Of a stretch of 64,000 nucleotides of DNA, positions 18,371 through 26,571 are shown in pieces. A program made the translations under genes and the position numbers. Numbering within the stretch: the stretch's first letter is position 1; the number at the start of each line of letters is the position of its first letter. The notes below the pieces were generated by a model. That model ran no database searches. It had not been told where the DNA came from and saw only the letters and a list, made by a program, of their open reading frames with translations. The DNA comes from Escherichia fergusonii ATCC 35469 (GTDB lineage: Bacteria; Pseudomonadota; Gammaproteobacteria; Enterobacterales; Enterobacteriaceae). The stretch is from positions 2,418,001-2,482,000 of the forward strand of contig NC_011740.1 in assembly GCF_000026225.1 (NCBI RefSeq). Reading direction: 5' to 3'.

Positions 18371-19612
18371 ATGAAAATTAAACAGGCCATCTTCACCGCC
18401 GGGTACTCTTCATTCTATTTTGACGATCAGCAAGCCATTAAAAATGGCGCAGGACACGATGGGTTTATTTACACTGGCGCGCCGGTAACACCAGGCTTTA
18501 CTGCCGTGCGTCAGGCGGGTGAATGTGTATCAGTGCAATTGATTCTGGAAAATGGTGCCATTGCGATGGGCGACTGCACTGCCGTTCAGTATTCAGGTGC
18601 AGGTGGGCGTGATCCTTTATTCCTTGCCGCGAATTTTATTCCCTTTCTCAATGATTACATCAAACCTCTGCTTGAAGGCCGTGACGTTAATACCTTCCTC
18701 GAAAATGCCCGTTTCTTTGATACGTTGCGTATCGAGGGAAAATTGCTCCATACCGCCGTACGTTATGGACTTTCCCAGGCATTGCTTGACGCCACCGCGC
18801 TCGCAACAAAACGCTTAAAGGCCGAAGTGGTGTGTGACGAATGGCACTTACCATGCGTGCCAGAACCTATTCCGTTGTTTGGACAAAGTGGGGATGATCG
18901 TTATCTCGCCGTCGATAAGATGATCCTCAAAGGCGTGGATGTGCTGCCACATGCTTTGATCAATAACGTTGAAGAAAAACTTGGTCAAAAAGGGGAAAAA
19001 CTGCGTACATACGTACGCTGGCTATCAGATCGCATTTTGCAATTACGTCAATCATCAGATTACCGACCAACACTGCACATTGATGTTTACGGCACCATCG
19101 GCCTGATTTTTGCGATGGAACCGAAACGCTGTGCAGAATATATCGCCAGCCTGGAACAAGAAGCCCAGGGACTGCCGCTCTATATCGAAGGCCCGGTCGA
19201 TGCTGGTAATAAAGCAGATCAAATCCAGGCTCTTGCCGCCATCACCAACGAACTGGCTCGTCTCGGTTCTGGCGTAAAAATTGTCGCCGACGAGTGGTGT
19301 AACACCTTCCAGGATATTGTTGATTTTACCGACGCTAAAAGCTGCCATATGGTGCAAATCAAAACACCGGATCTGGGCAGTATCCATAACATTGTCGATG
19401 CCGTGCTTTATTGCAATAAGCATGGCATGGAGGCTTATCAGGGAGGCACCTGCAACGAAACGGATATTAGCGCCCGCACTTGTGTTCATGTAGCGCTGGC
19501 AGCCCGTCCAATGCGCATGCTGATTAAACCAGGAATGGGCTTTGACGAAGGTCTTAATATCGTCTTCAACGAAATGAATCGTACCATTGCGCTATTGCAG
19601 ACTAAGGATTAA
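18371..19612 (+). CDS. mal: Methylaspartate ammonia-lyase
   Basis: This enolase-superfamily enzyme removes ammonia from 3-methylaspartate to give mesaconate. The 413-residue product equals the Clostridium tetanomorphum enzyme in length. It carries every residue I could check by counting: His194 (VLPHALINN) and Lys331 (VQIKTPDLG) as the two acid-base residues, and Asp238, Glu273 and Asp307 as Mg2+ ligands (HIDVYG, YIEGPVDAG, VADEWCN). Its ATG follows the glmE stop with no gap. This is among the firmest functional calls in the islet. Confidence 0.96.
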   Translation: MKIKQAIFTAGYSSFYFDDQQAIKNGAGHDGFIYTGAPVTPGFTAVRQAGECVSVQLILENGAIAMGDCTAVQYSGAGGRDPLFLAANFIPFLNDYIKPLLEGRDVNTFLENARFFDTLRIEGKLLHTAVRYGLSQALLDATALATKRLKAEVVCDEWHLPCVPEPIPLFGQSGDDRYLAVDKMILKGVDVLPHALINNVEEKLGQKGEKLRTYVRWLSDRILQLRQSSDYRPTLHIDVYGTIGLIFAMEPKRCAEYIASLEQEAQGLPLYIEGPVDAGNKADQIQALAAITNELARLGSGVKIVADEWCNTFQDIVDFTDAKSCHMVQIKTPDLGSIHNIVDAVLYCNKHGMEAYQGGTCNETDISARTCVHVALAARPMRMLIKPGMGFDEGLNIVFNEMNRTIALLQTKD

Positions 19613-19615
19613 CCA

Positions 19616-20986
19616 ATGGCTCATACATTTAAGATCTTATCGCCAACGGCTATCCTCGGTTATGGCTTCCCCGAAGAAAGTTTTCGCAAAGCGATGGCGG
19701 AGTCACCGGATTTAATTGCTGTCGATGCCGGTTCCTCTGATCCTGGTCCACATTATCTTGGCGCAGGAAAACCCTTCACTGACCGCGCCGGTGTAAAACG
19801 CGATTTGCGCTATATGATTGTCGCCGGAGTAAAAAATAATATTCCGGTGGTAATTGGCACTGCCGGTGGCTCTGGTGCCGCTCCGCATCTGGAATGGTGT
19901 CGCCAGATCATTCATGAAATCGCGCAGGAAGAACAATTAACCTTTACGCTGGCATTAATTCCGGCAGATGTAGAAAAAGAGGTTGTTCATCAGGCGCTGG
20001 ATAACGGCAAAATCACCGCCCTGGATTTCGTACCTGCACTCACCCATGAAGCCATTGACGCGAGTACTTATATCGTCGCCCAGATGGGTATCGAACCTTT
20101 TCAACAGGCCTTGCAAGGCGGTGCACAGGTGGTATTAGGTGGCAGGGCATATGATCCAGCCTGCTTCGCTGCCCTGCCGATTATGCAAGGCTTCGATGAA
20201 GGGCTGGCGTTGCACTGTGGGAAAATTCTTGAATGTGCCGCAATTGCAGCCACACCTGGCTCTGGTTCTGATTGTGCAATGGGGATCCTCGATGACAGTG
20301 GCTTTACACTGAAGACCTTTAACCCATTGCGTAAATTCACCGAAACGTCTGCAGCAGCTCATACCCTGTATGAAAAATCCGATCCCTATTTTCTTCCCGG
20401 TCCGGGCGGTGTTTTGAATCTGAAAGGCTGTACTTTTAAAGCAGTGAATGACGGTGAAGTGTATGTCAGCGGGTCGAAGCATGAAGCCACTCCCTATGCG
20501 TTGAAACTGGAAGGCGCGCGGCAGGTCGGTTTCCGCTGCCTGACAATTGCCGGAACACGTGATCCCATCATGATCGCCAGTATTGATACGATCATTGAAG
20601 AAGTGAAAGCCAGTGTGAAACGCAATCTGTCTCTGGACGATGACAGTATCCGCATGACTTTTCATCTTTATGGTAAGAACGGTGTTATGGGCTGCCATGA
20701 ACCTGTTCAACAAGCCGGGCATGAACTGGGCATCGTACTGGATGTCGTCGCACCGACACAGGAAACGGCTAACAGTGTCTGCTCTCTGGTTCGTTCCACC
20801 ATGCTGCATTACGGCTATAAAAATCGTATCGCCACTGCGGGCAATCTGGCTTTTCCATTCTCTCCTTCCGATATTCAGAGTGGGCCCGTCTACGAGTTTT
20901 CGGTTTACCACCTGATAGAAGCGAATGATGCACTGCGCTTTGATTACCATCTTGAACACGTTACCCCGCAAGGAGTGCAAATATGA
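19616..20986 (+). CDS. AtuA-family (DUF1446) protein
   Basis: The 456-residue product resembles the AtuA/DUF1446 family, named after a gene of acyclic terpene degradation in Pseudomonas. No biochemical function is established for this branch. Recognisable stretches are the N-terminal ILGYGFPEESF, glycine-rich GTAGGSGAAPHLEW, LGGRAYDPACFAAL and the late FSPSDIQSGPVYEFSVYH. It starts 3 bp after mal and overlaps the DUF4387 gene by 4 bp (ATGA). Larger AtuA proteins carry a C-terminal extension similar to DUF4387, so the two genes look like one protein split in two. Position between mal and the mesaconase suggests a role in the methylaspartate route. Confidence 0.8.
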   Translation: MAHTFKILSPTAILGYGFPEESFRKAMAESPDLIAVDAGSSDPGPHYLGAGKPFTDRAGVKRDLRYMIVAGVKNNIPVVIGTAGGSGAAPHLEWCRQIIHEIAQEEQLTFTLALIPADVEKEVVHQALDNGKITALDFVPALTHEAIDASTYIVAQMGIEPFQQALQGGAQVVLGGRAYDPACFAALPIMQGFDEGLALHCGKILECAAIAATPGSGSDCAMGILDDSGFTLKTFNPLRKFTETSAAAHTLYEKSDPYFLPGPGGVLNLKGCTFKAVNDGEVYVSGSKHEATPYALKLEGARQVGFRCLTIAGTRDPIMIASIDTIIEEVKASVKRNLSLDDDSIRMTFHLYGKNGVMGCHEPVQQAGHELGIVLDVVAPTQETANSVCSLVRSTMLHYGYKNRIATAGNLAFPFSPSDIQSGPVYEFSVYHLIEANDALRFDYHLEHVTPQGVQI

Positions 20987-21300
20987 AATATCCTATTTGC
21001 TCACTGGCACAGGTTATTCGCTCAAAAAATGCCGGACCGTATGAACTGGTTTTAGATATTTTATTTAAAAGTAAAGAGAATTATCTACGCATCAAAAATT
21101 CTCAACAACTTTCAGCGGAAGTTATTGCTCGTTTATATCAGGTAACGCCAGACTTTATTCATCGTATTATTTGGTTTGATCCAGCCAATGCAGTAAAAAT
21201 CATCATGCCCAGAGATATTATCTCTGGCAATGTGGGGGATAACGATGTCTATGGTGCTCAGCAACATGCGCCATTATTAAACATTGAATTCGATTTGTAG
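20983..21300 (+). CDS. DUF4387 protein (AtuA C-terminal-like domain)
   Basis: This 105-residue product starts MKYPICSLAQVIRSKNAGPY, the conserved opening of the DUF4387 family, and ends with an acidic tail. Family members are found next to or fused with AtuA-type proteins and are predicted to have a ferredoxin-like fold without a metal centre. Translation is probably coupled to the preceding gene through the ATGA overlap. Function unknown. It is probably a partner subunit of the AtuA-like protein; that is inferred from adjacency and from fused relatives. Confidence 0.78.
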   Translation: MKYPICSLAQVIRSKNAGPYELVLDILFKSKENYLRIKNSQQLSAEVIARLYQVTPDFIHRIIWFDPANAVKIIMPRDIISGNVGDNDVYGAQQHAPLLNIEFDL

Positions 21301-21308
21301 TTCTCTCC

Positions 21309-21347
21309 CCTGACGTTAAGTAAATATTTTTAATCCTTAACGTCAGG
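21309..21347 (+). terminator. 12-bp perfect hairpin after the DUF4387 gene
   Basis: CCTGACGTTAAG (21309-21320) and CTTAACGTCAGG (21336-21347) are perfect inverted repeats around a 15-base AT-rich loop. The hairpin begins 9 bases after the DUF4387 stop and is not followed by a U run. It is not a canonical intrinsic terminator. It may instead be a 3'-end stabiliser, partial attenuator or protein-binding palindrome separating the enzyme genes from the transporter gene. Confidence 0.55.
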
Positions 21348-21434
21348 CTATCAACACTGTTGACGAATCTGAAGTCGCTTCTCAGTCAGGTAATTCGAGA
21401 CCTCGCTCGCCAACCCTTTATCGAAGGAGTAATA

Positions 21435-22724
21435 ATGAAGAAAATAAATTTAACCCAAATGATTATATTTGGACTTATTCTCGGCATTATTTCCGGAGAG
21501 GTTATTTATAATACAGCGTCACCGGAGACAGCTAAGGTATACTCGCAAGAAATATCAATATTAACCACGATATTTTTACGTATGATCAAAATGATCATCG
21601 CTCCCCTGGTAATTTCAACACTGGTTGTCGGCATTGCCAAAATGGGCGATGCAAAAACGTTGGGGCGTATATTTACTAAAACATTTTTCCTGTTCGTCTG
21701 CGCCTCATTAATCTCAATCGCGCTTGGTCTTATAACGGTAAATCTTTTTGAACCCGGCACTGGTATCAATTTCGTCCCTACTGACACAAGTGTTGTTGCC
21801 GCTATTCCCGCTGAACCTTTTACCCTGCGGGCGTTTGTTTCCCATGCAGTGCCAACCAGCATTGCGGACGCCATGGCACGCAATGAAATTCTGCAAATTG
21901 TCATTTTCTCATTGTTTCTCGGTTGCAGTTTGGGGGCAATAGGTGACAAAGGAACAGCGATGGTCAATGTACTCGATTCACTGGTACATGCCATGCTGAA
22001 ACTAACAGGCTATGTGATGTTGTTTGCTCCCCTGACGGTATTTGCTGCTATCTCCGCGCTAATCGCTGAACGGGGTCTCGGGGTAATGATCAGTACCGGA
22101 ATATTTATGGGTGAGTTTTACTTCACACTGACCATACTGTGGGTACTACTAATTGGTGTCACAGCAGCGTTAGTTGGGCCGTGTATCAAACGACTCACCA
22201 AAATGCTTATGGAACCAATGCTATTGGCTTTTACGACTTCCAGTTCCGAAGCGGCATTTCCAGGCACACTGAGTAAACTCGAAGAATTTGGTGTATCGCC
22301 TAAAATTGCCAGTTTCGTATTGCCCATCGGTTACTCTTTTAACCTTGTAGGATCAATGGCCTACTGTTCATTTGCCACAGTCTTTATTGCCCAGGCCTGT
22401 AATATAAATTTAGGCGCTGGAGAGCAGATTACGATGTTGCTCATCCTGATGTTGACCTCCAAAGGCATGGCCGGCGTACCACGCGCCTCGATGGTGGTCA
22501 TTGCCGCAACGCTTAATCAATTCAATATTCCCGAAGCAGGCCTAATTCTGTTAATGGGAGTCGATCCTTTCCTCGATATGGGCCGTTCTGCCACTAACGT
22601 CATGAGTAATGCCATGGGTGCAGCCATTGTGAGTCGTTGGGAGGGGGAGCATTTTGGTGTCGGATGTCGGGGGACACCATCAGGTAAAAGCGAGACTGAA
22701 CTGTCAGAAATGGAGCTACCTTAA
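21435..22724 (+). CDS. Dicarboxylate/amino acid:cation symporter (probable glutamate carrier)
   Basis: The 429-residue membrane protein belongs to the DAACS family (GltP, DctA, GltPh). The start at 21435 follows aaggag at 21424-21429; an in-frame ORF reaches 21360 but lacks a good ribosome site. Hairpin 1 is TTSSSEAAFPGTL and hairpin 2 TSKGMAGVPRASM. In TM8, Asp381 and Arg384 in LDMGRSATNVMSN align with GltPh Asp394 and Arg397, which bind the amino group and side-chain carboxylate of aspartate; this favours an acidic amino acid substrate. Unusually, the TM7 motif reads NLVGS instead of NMDGT, and the TM8 position equal to GltPh Asp405 is Asn392, so both sodium-site aspartates are missing. Confidence 0.85.
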   Translation: MKKINLTQMIIFGLILGIISGEVIYNTASPETAKVYSQEISILTTIFLRMIKMIIAPLVISTLVVGIAKMGDAKTLGRIFTKTFFLFVCASLISIALGLITVNLFEPGTGINFVPTDTSVVAAIPAEPFTLRAFVSHAVPTSIADAMARNEILQIVIFSLFLGCSLGAIGDKGTAMVNVLDSLVHAMLKLTGYVMLFAPLTVFAAISALIAERGLGVMISTGIFMGEFYFTLTILWVLLIGVTAALVGPCIKRLTKMLMEPMLLAFTTSSSEAAFPGTLSKLEEFGVSPKIASFVLPIGYSFNLVGSMAYCSFATVFIAQACNINLGAGEQITMLLILMLTSKGMAGVPRASMVVIAATLNQFNIPEAGLILLMGVDPFLDMGRSATNVMSNAMGAAIVSRWEGEHFGVGCRGTPSGKSETELSEMELP

Positions 22725-22786
22725 TTCGTTTCGCCTGGCGTCACAATTAACCTAACTTTGCCACCTACTTTTAAGATGAGAAAAAA

Positions 22787-24439
22787 ATGTCTAAGCCCTT
22801 TGTCTGGCAGGAGCTCTTTACGTTAAGTGAAGATATTACCGAGTATGAATTATTCAGTGATCAATATATTACTGTTACACAGCTTGACGATAACGAAATC
22901 ATTAAAATCGCCCCGGAAGCCTTAACATTACTGGCACAACGGGCATTTCATGATGCATCTTTTTTCTTGCGTACTGAACATTTAGCACAGGTCGCCAGTA
23001 TTCTGCTCGATCCCCATGCCAGCAGTAACGACAAGTATGTGGCTTTGCAACTGCTGCGCAACGCTGAAGTGTCAGCCGGAGGGATTCTGCCTAACTGTCA
23101 GGACACAGGAACAGCGACGATTATCGCCAGCAAAGGGCAAAATATTTGGACAGGTGTTAACGATGCCGAATACTTAAGTAAAGGAATTTACACCACCTTT
23201 CAGGAAAATAATCTGCGCTATTCGCAGAATGCACCGCTGGATATGTATAACGAAATTAATACGCAAACTAACCTACCAGCACAAATAGATATCAGCGCCA
23301 CACCAGGTAGTGAATACCAATTTTTATTTATAAATAAAGGGGGTGGTTCAGCCAATAAAGCAGCCTTGTTTCAGGAAACGAAATCTATTTTACAACCAGA
23401 AAAACTGACCCAGTTTCTGATTGATAAAATGAAGTCTCTGGGTACTGCGGCCTGTCCACCATACCATATCGCTTTTGTCGTGGGCGGGCTTTCAGCAGAC
23501 CAGGCGTTAAAGGTAGCCAAACTGGCATCAACTAAATATTACGATTATCTCCCCACCATCGGTAATGAACTGGGCCAGGCATTTCGTGATATGGCATTGG
23601 AAGTTACTCTCCTTAATGCCAGCCGGGAATTTGGTATAGGGGCACAATTTGGCGGCAAATATTTTGCTCATGATATTCGGGTGATTCGTCTGCCGCGTCA
23701 TGGCGGCTCTTGCCCGATTGCGATGGCCCTCTCCTGCTCCGCTGATCGCAATATCAAAGCCAAAATTAACAAACAGGGTATCTGGCTGGAAAAACTCGAA
23801 CGTAATCCCGGACGTTTGATACCGCAACCGCTACGTACGGAAAGCAATTCTCAGGTAGTGGAAATTGATCTGAATCGACCGTTAGATGCAATCAGAAGTG
23901 ATTTATCTCGTTTGCCCATTGGCGCACGCCTCTCACTAACTGGCCCTATAGTTGTCGCCCGGGATATTGCCCATGCAAAAATTAAAACCCGATTAGAGTA
24001 TGGCGAACCGCTACCAGAATATATGAAAAAACACATTGTATATTACGCCGGACCAGCAAAAACACCGGAAGGTTACCCTTGCGGTTCTCTGGGCCCGACG
24101 ACCGGTGGTCGGATGGATGGCTACGTAGATGCATTTCAGGCCGCAGGTGGTAGCCTGGTGATGCTCTCAAAAGGCAATCGTAGTCAACAGGTTACCGATG
24201 CCTGCAAAAAACATGGTGGTTTTAATCTCGGCAGTATTGGTGGTGCGGCGGCACTTCTGGCCCAGCAATATGTGAAAAGCCTGCGTTGTATTGAATATCC
24301 TGAACTGGGTATGGAAGCAGTGTGGATGATGGAAGTGGAACACCTGCCTGCTTTTCTGTTGGTGGATGACAAAGGAAATAACTTCTTTAGTCAGTTTGAG
24401 CAGTCATGCCATTGCAACAGTTGTCTGGCAGGCAAATAA
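22787..24439 (+). CDS. fumD: Class I fumarate hydratase / mesaconase (FumD type)
   Basis: This 550-residue 4Fe-4S hydratase is homologous to FumA/FumB. The three cluster cysteines are present: Cys104 (LPNCQDTG), Cys223 (TAACPPYH) and Cys317 (ALSCSAD), one residue before the corresponding FumA positions. A glycine-rich NKGGGSANKAAL and the C-terminal GPTTGGRMDGYVD are also present. In this cluster the expected substrate is mesaconate, hydrated to (S)-citramalate. The class I fumarase of the same cluster in E. coli O157:H7, FumD, has been described as a mesaconase/fumarase (from memory). It follows the carrier gene by 62 bp and converges on the LysR gene. Confidence 0.9.
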   Translation: MSKPFVWQELFTLSEDITEYELFSDQYITVTQLDDNEIIKIAPEALTLLAQRAFHDASFFLRTEHLAQVASILLDPHASSNDKYVALQLLRNAEVSAGGILPNCQDTGTATIIASKGQNIWTGVNDAEYLSKGIYTTFQENNLRYSQNAPLDMYNEINTQTNLPAQIDISATPGSEYQFLFINKGGGSANKAALFQETKSILQPEKLTQFLIDKMKSLGTAACPPYHIAFVVGGLSADQALKVAKLASTKYYDYLPTIGNELGQAFRDMALEVTLLNASREFGIGAQFGGKYFAHDIRVIRLPRHGGSCPIAMALSCSADRNIKAKINKQGIWLEKLERNPGRLIPQPLRTESNSQVVEIDLNRPLDAIRSDLSRLPIGARLSLTGPIVVARDIAHAKIKTRLEYGEPLPEYMKKHIVYYAGPAKTPEGYPCGSLGPTTGGRMDGYVDAFQAAGGSLVMLSKGNRSQQVTDACKKHGGFNLGSIGGAAALLAQQYVKSLRCIEYPELGMEAVWMMEVEHLPAFLLVDDKGNNFFSQFEQSCHCNSCLAGK

Positions 24440-24446
24440 AAGATGC

Positions 24447-25370
24447 TCAAAGCATGGTGGTTTGCGACTTTTCCCGCAGCCAGTCACGAAAAATCTGCAA
24501 ATGGCGGGATTTATTTTTCTCTTCCCGCCACGTCAAAACAAATCGATTTCCGGTGCGAATCGGTACATCACAGGGAATAATCATTTCGCCATTATCAAGA
24601 TCTCGCTGAATTGCAAAGCGGGGAAGCAACGCCACGCCAAGATTGGAACGCACGGCCGCAATCAACATGGATAATAAATCATAACGTGGGCCTTTATTAA
24701 TACCTGAATGCATAATACCTGAAAGCGCAAACCACTCCTGCCATGCATTCATACGAGTGCTTTGATGCAACAACTGTATATCACTAACCAACTGTTTTAC
24801 TGATAATTTTTGATCTTCAGGCGCAAGTAGTGTACTGCTGCATACAGGTAGAATTTCCTCTTCAAAAAGAAATTCGACTTCTGCCCAGTGGGTACAAAAA
24901 TCTTCACGCATAATTGCCGCGTCATATTCCCGATGAAGAAAATCATCCACACTCGAAAGTGAATATATATTAACAATAATATCCGGGTTAAGTTCGCTGA
25001 ACTCCCGCAGACTGGGTATTAACCAGTGGGTACTAAAAGTTGGATTGACTGCCAGTTCTATTACCTGCACTTTCGGTTGCCAACTCATAATGGCATGCGT
25101 ATCGCGCTCCATCTTATGAAGTGTTTCTTTGATAATACCGAGATAATATTTTCCAGCAGAATTCAGGGTAATACGCTTTTTCGCATGGTCAAACAGTGGT
25201 GTGCACAAAAACTCTTCCAGAGCAGTAATCTGACGGAACACGGCACTCTGTGTCAATGCCAGATCTTCTGCCGCCCGGGTATAGCTTTCATAGCGGGCCA
25301 CCGCCTCAAAAGCGATCAGAAGTTCTGTTTTCGGTATTTTTCCTCTCATATGCCAATCTCTGAAAGTCAT
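24447..25370 (-). CDS. LysR-family transcriptional regulator of the glutamate islet
   Basis: The 307-residue product has an N-terminal winged helix (about residues 10-70: KTELLIAFEAVARYESYTRA, then LTQSAVFRQITALEEFL) and a C-terminal periplasmic-binding-protein-like effector domain (from about 95). It resembles the GcvA group. ATG 25370 lacks a clear ribosome site; ATG 25349 (MRGKIPKTE) is 8 bases after agaga and may be the real start. Unlike many LysR genes it is convergent with, not divergent from, the operon it probably controls, with only 7 bp to the fumD stop. Effector unknown; glutamate or mesaconate are reasonable guesses. Confidence 0.85.
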   Translation of the reverse strand: MTFRDWHMRGKIPKTELLIAFEAVARYESYTRAAEDLALTQSAVFRQITALEEFLCTPLFDHAKKRITLNSAGKYYLGIIKETLHKMERDTHAIMSWQPKVQVIELAVNPTFSTHWLIPSLREFSELNPDIIVNIYSLSSVDDFLHREYDAAIMREDFCTHWAEVEFLFEEEILPVCSSTLLAPEDQKLSVKQLVSDIQLLHQSTRMNAWQEWFALSGIMHSGINKGPRYDLLSMLIAAVRSNLGVALLPRFAIQRDLDNGEMIIPCDVPIRTGNRFVLTWREEKNKSRHLQIFRDWLREKSQTTML

Positions 25371-25602
25371 TTATTTTCTGCAAGCCGGATGATATCCCTT
25401 CACCACCGCGTGTTATTTTAAAGCTACCAACCAGCCCGATGGTTTAATTAAAACAAACTCGCAAAAGAATAAATATATAAATCACCCACCAGGTTATAGA
25501 TTAAAACGTGAATTATCTTATGTAAGATAGTTGAGTGTTGAGCATTTTTTTACGTAATAAGAAAAGTGCAACATAAAATATTACCACCCAACTGCAAAGC
25601 AT
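25371..25602. other. Right-hand islet boundary, non-coding
   Basis: This AT-rich stretch lies between the LysR start and the sdhX terminator. It should contain the LysR promoter on the minus strand. I see no gene and no attachment-site duplication, integrase remnant or tRNA. The islet's right junction with core DNA must lie here, because the sdhX-sucD sequence beyond is standard K-12-like. Confidence 0.5.
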
Positions 25603-25626
25603 AAAAAAGGCCATCATACGATGGCC
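25603..25626 (-). terminator. Intrinsic terminator of the sdh-suc operon and sdhX
   Basis: Read on the minus strand, GGCCATCGTATGATGGCC forms an eight-pair stem with a two-base loop followed by a run of six T. It ends the sdhCDAB-sucABCD transcript and gives the sRNA its 3' end. Confidence 0.9.
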
Positions 25627-25700
25627 AACCATGTCGAAACCGACAGCCCTTCGCCATTCCTGTAGAGGGAAGCGGCGAGGGCTATTTCTTATTACAAGTA
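25603..25700 (-). ncRNA. sdhX: SdhX (RybD) small RNA from the suc operon 3' UTR
   Basis: The region immediately after the sucD stop holds, on the minus strand, the conserved 3'-UTR sequence with a C-rich stretch, a central stem (cttcgccattc region) and the terminator hairpin with U tail. This matches the place and layout of SdhX, an Hfq-dependent RNA processed from the sdh-suc mRNA that represses ackA and other targets and so ties acetate metabolism to TCA output. The exact 5' processing site cannot be seen in sequence, so the right boundary is approximate. Confidence 0.72.
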
Positions 25701-25701
25701 T

Positions 25702-26571
25702 TTATTTCAGAACAGTTTTCAGAGCTTCACCGATGTCAGCCAGGCTGCGAACGGTTTTCACGCCTGCGGCTTCCAGAGCAGCAAATTTCTCATCCGCAGT
25801 CCCTTTACCACCAGCGATGATAGCGCCAGCGTGGCCCATACGTTTGCCTTTCGGCGCAGTCACACCAGCGATGTAGCCCACAACTGGCTTGGTAACGTGC
25901 TCTTTGATGTAAGCCGCGGCTTCTTCTTCAGCGCTACCGCCGATCTCACCGATCATCACGATCGCTTCGGTCTGCGGATCTTTTTCGAACATTTCGAGGA
26001 TGTCGATAAAGTTAGAGCCTGGGATCGGGTCGCCGCCGATACCGACACAGGTCGACTGACCGAAACCGTAATCCGTGGTCTGTTTAACCGCTTCATAGGT
26101 CAGTGTACCGGAACGGGAAACGATACCCACTTTACCCGGTTTGTGAATGTGACCCGGCTGGATGCCGATTTTACATTCACCCGGAGTGATAACGCCTGGG
26201 CAGTTCGGGCCGATCATGCGTACGCCAGCTTCGTCCAGTTTCACTTTCACGGTCAGCATATCCAGCGTCGGGATGCCTTCAGTGATGGTGATAATCAGTT
26301 TGATACCTGCGTCGATGGCTTCCAGAATGGAGTCTTTGCAGAACGGAGCCGGTACGTAAATAACAGAAGCGGTAGCGCCAGTGGCAGCAACGGCTTCACG
26401 CACGGTGTTGAACACCGGCAGACCGAGGTGGGTAGTACCGCCTTTACCTGGGGTTACGCCGCCAACCATTTTAGTGCCGTATGCAATGGCCTGTTCAGAG
26501 TGGAAAGTCCCCTGGCTACCAGTAAAGCCCTGGCAAATAACCTTGGTGTTTTTATCAATTAAAATGGACAT
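25702..26571 (-). CDS. sucD: Succinyl-CoA synthetase alpha subunit
   Basis: SucD with SucC makes ATP (or GTP) from succinyl-CoA in the TCA cycle. The 289-residue product has the CoA-binding Rossmann region ([19 protein letters not shown]), and the phosphohistidine in [13 protein letters not shown] (known His246). It overlaps sucC by one base (TAATG). It is the last protein gene of the sdh-suc operon, directly before sdhX. Confidence 0.97.

Noticed and set aside
25371..25602. Attachment site or direct-repeat target duplication at the islet right edge
   Set aside because: No sequence shared with the left edge at 14644-14783 was found by eye.
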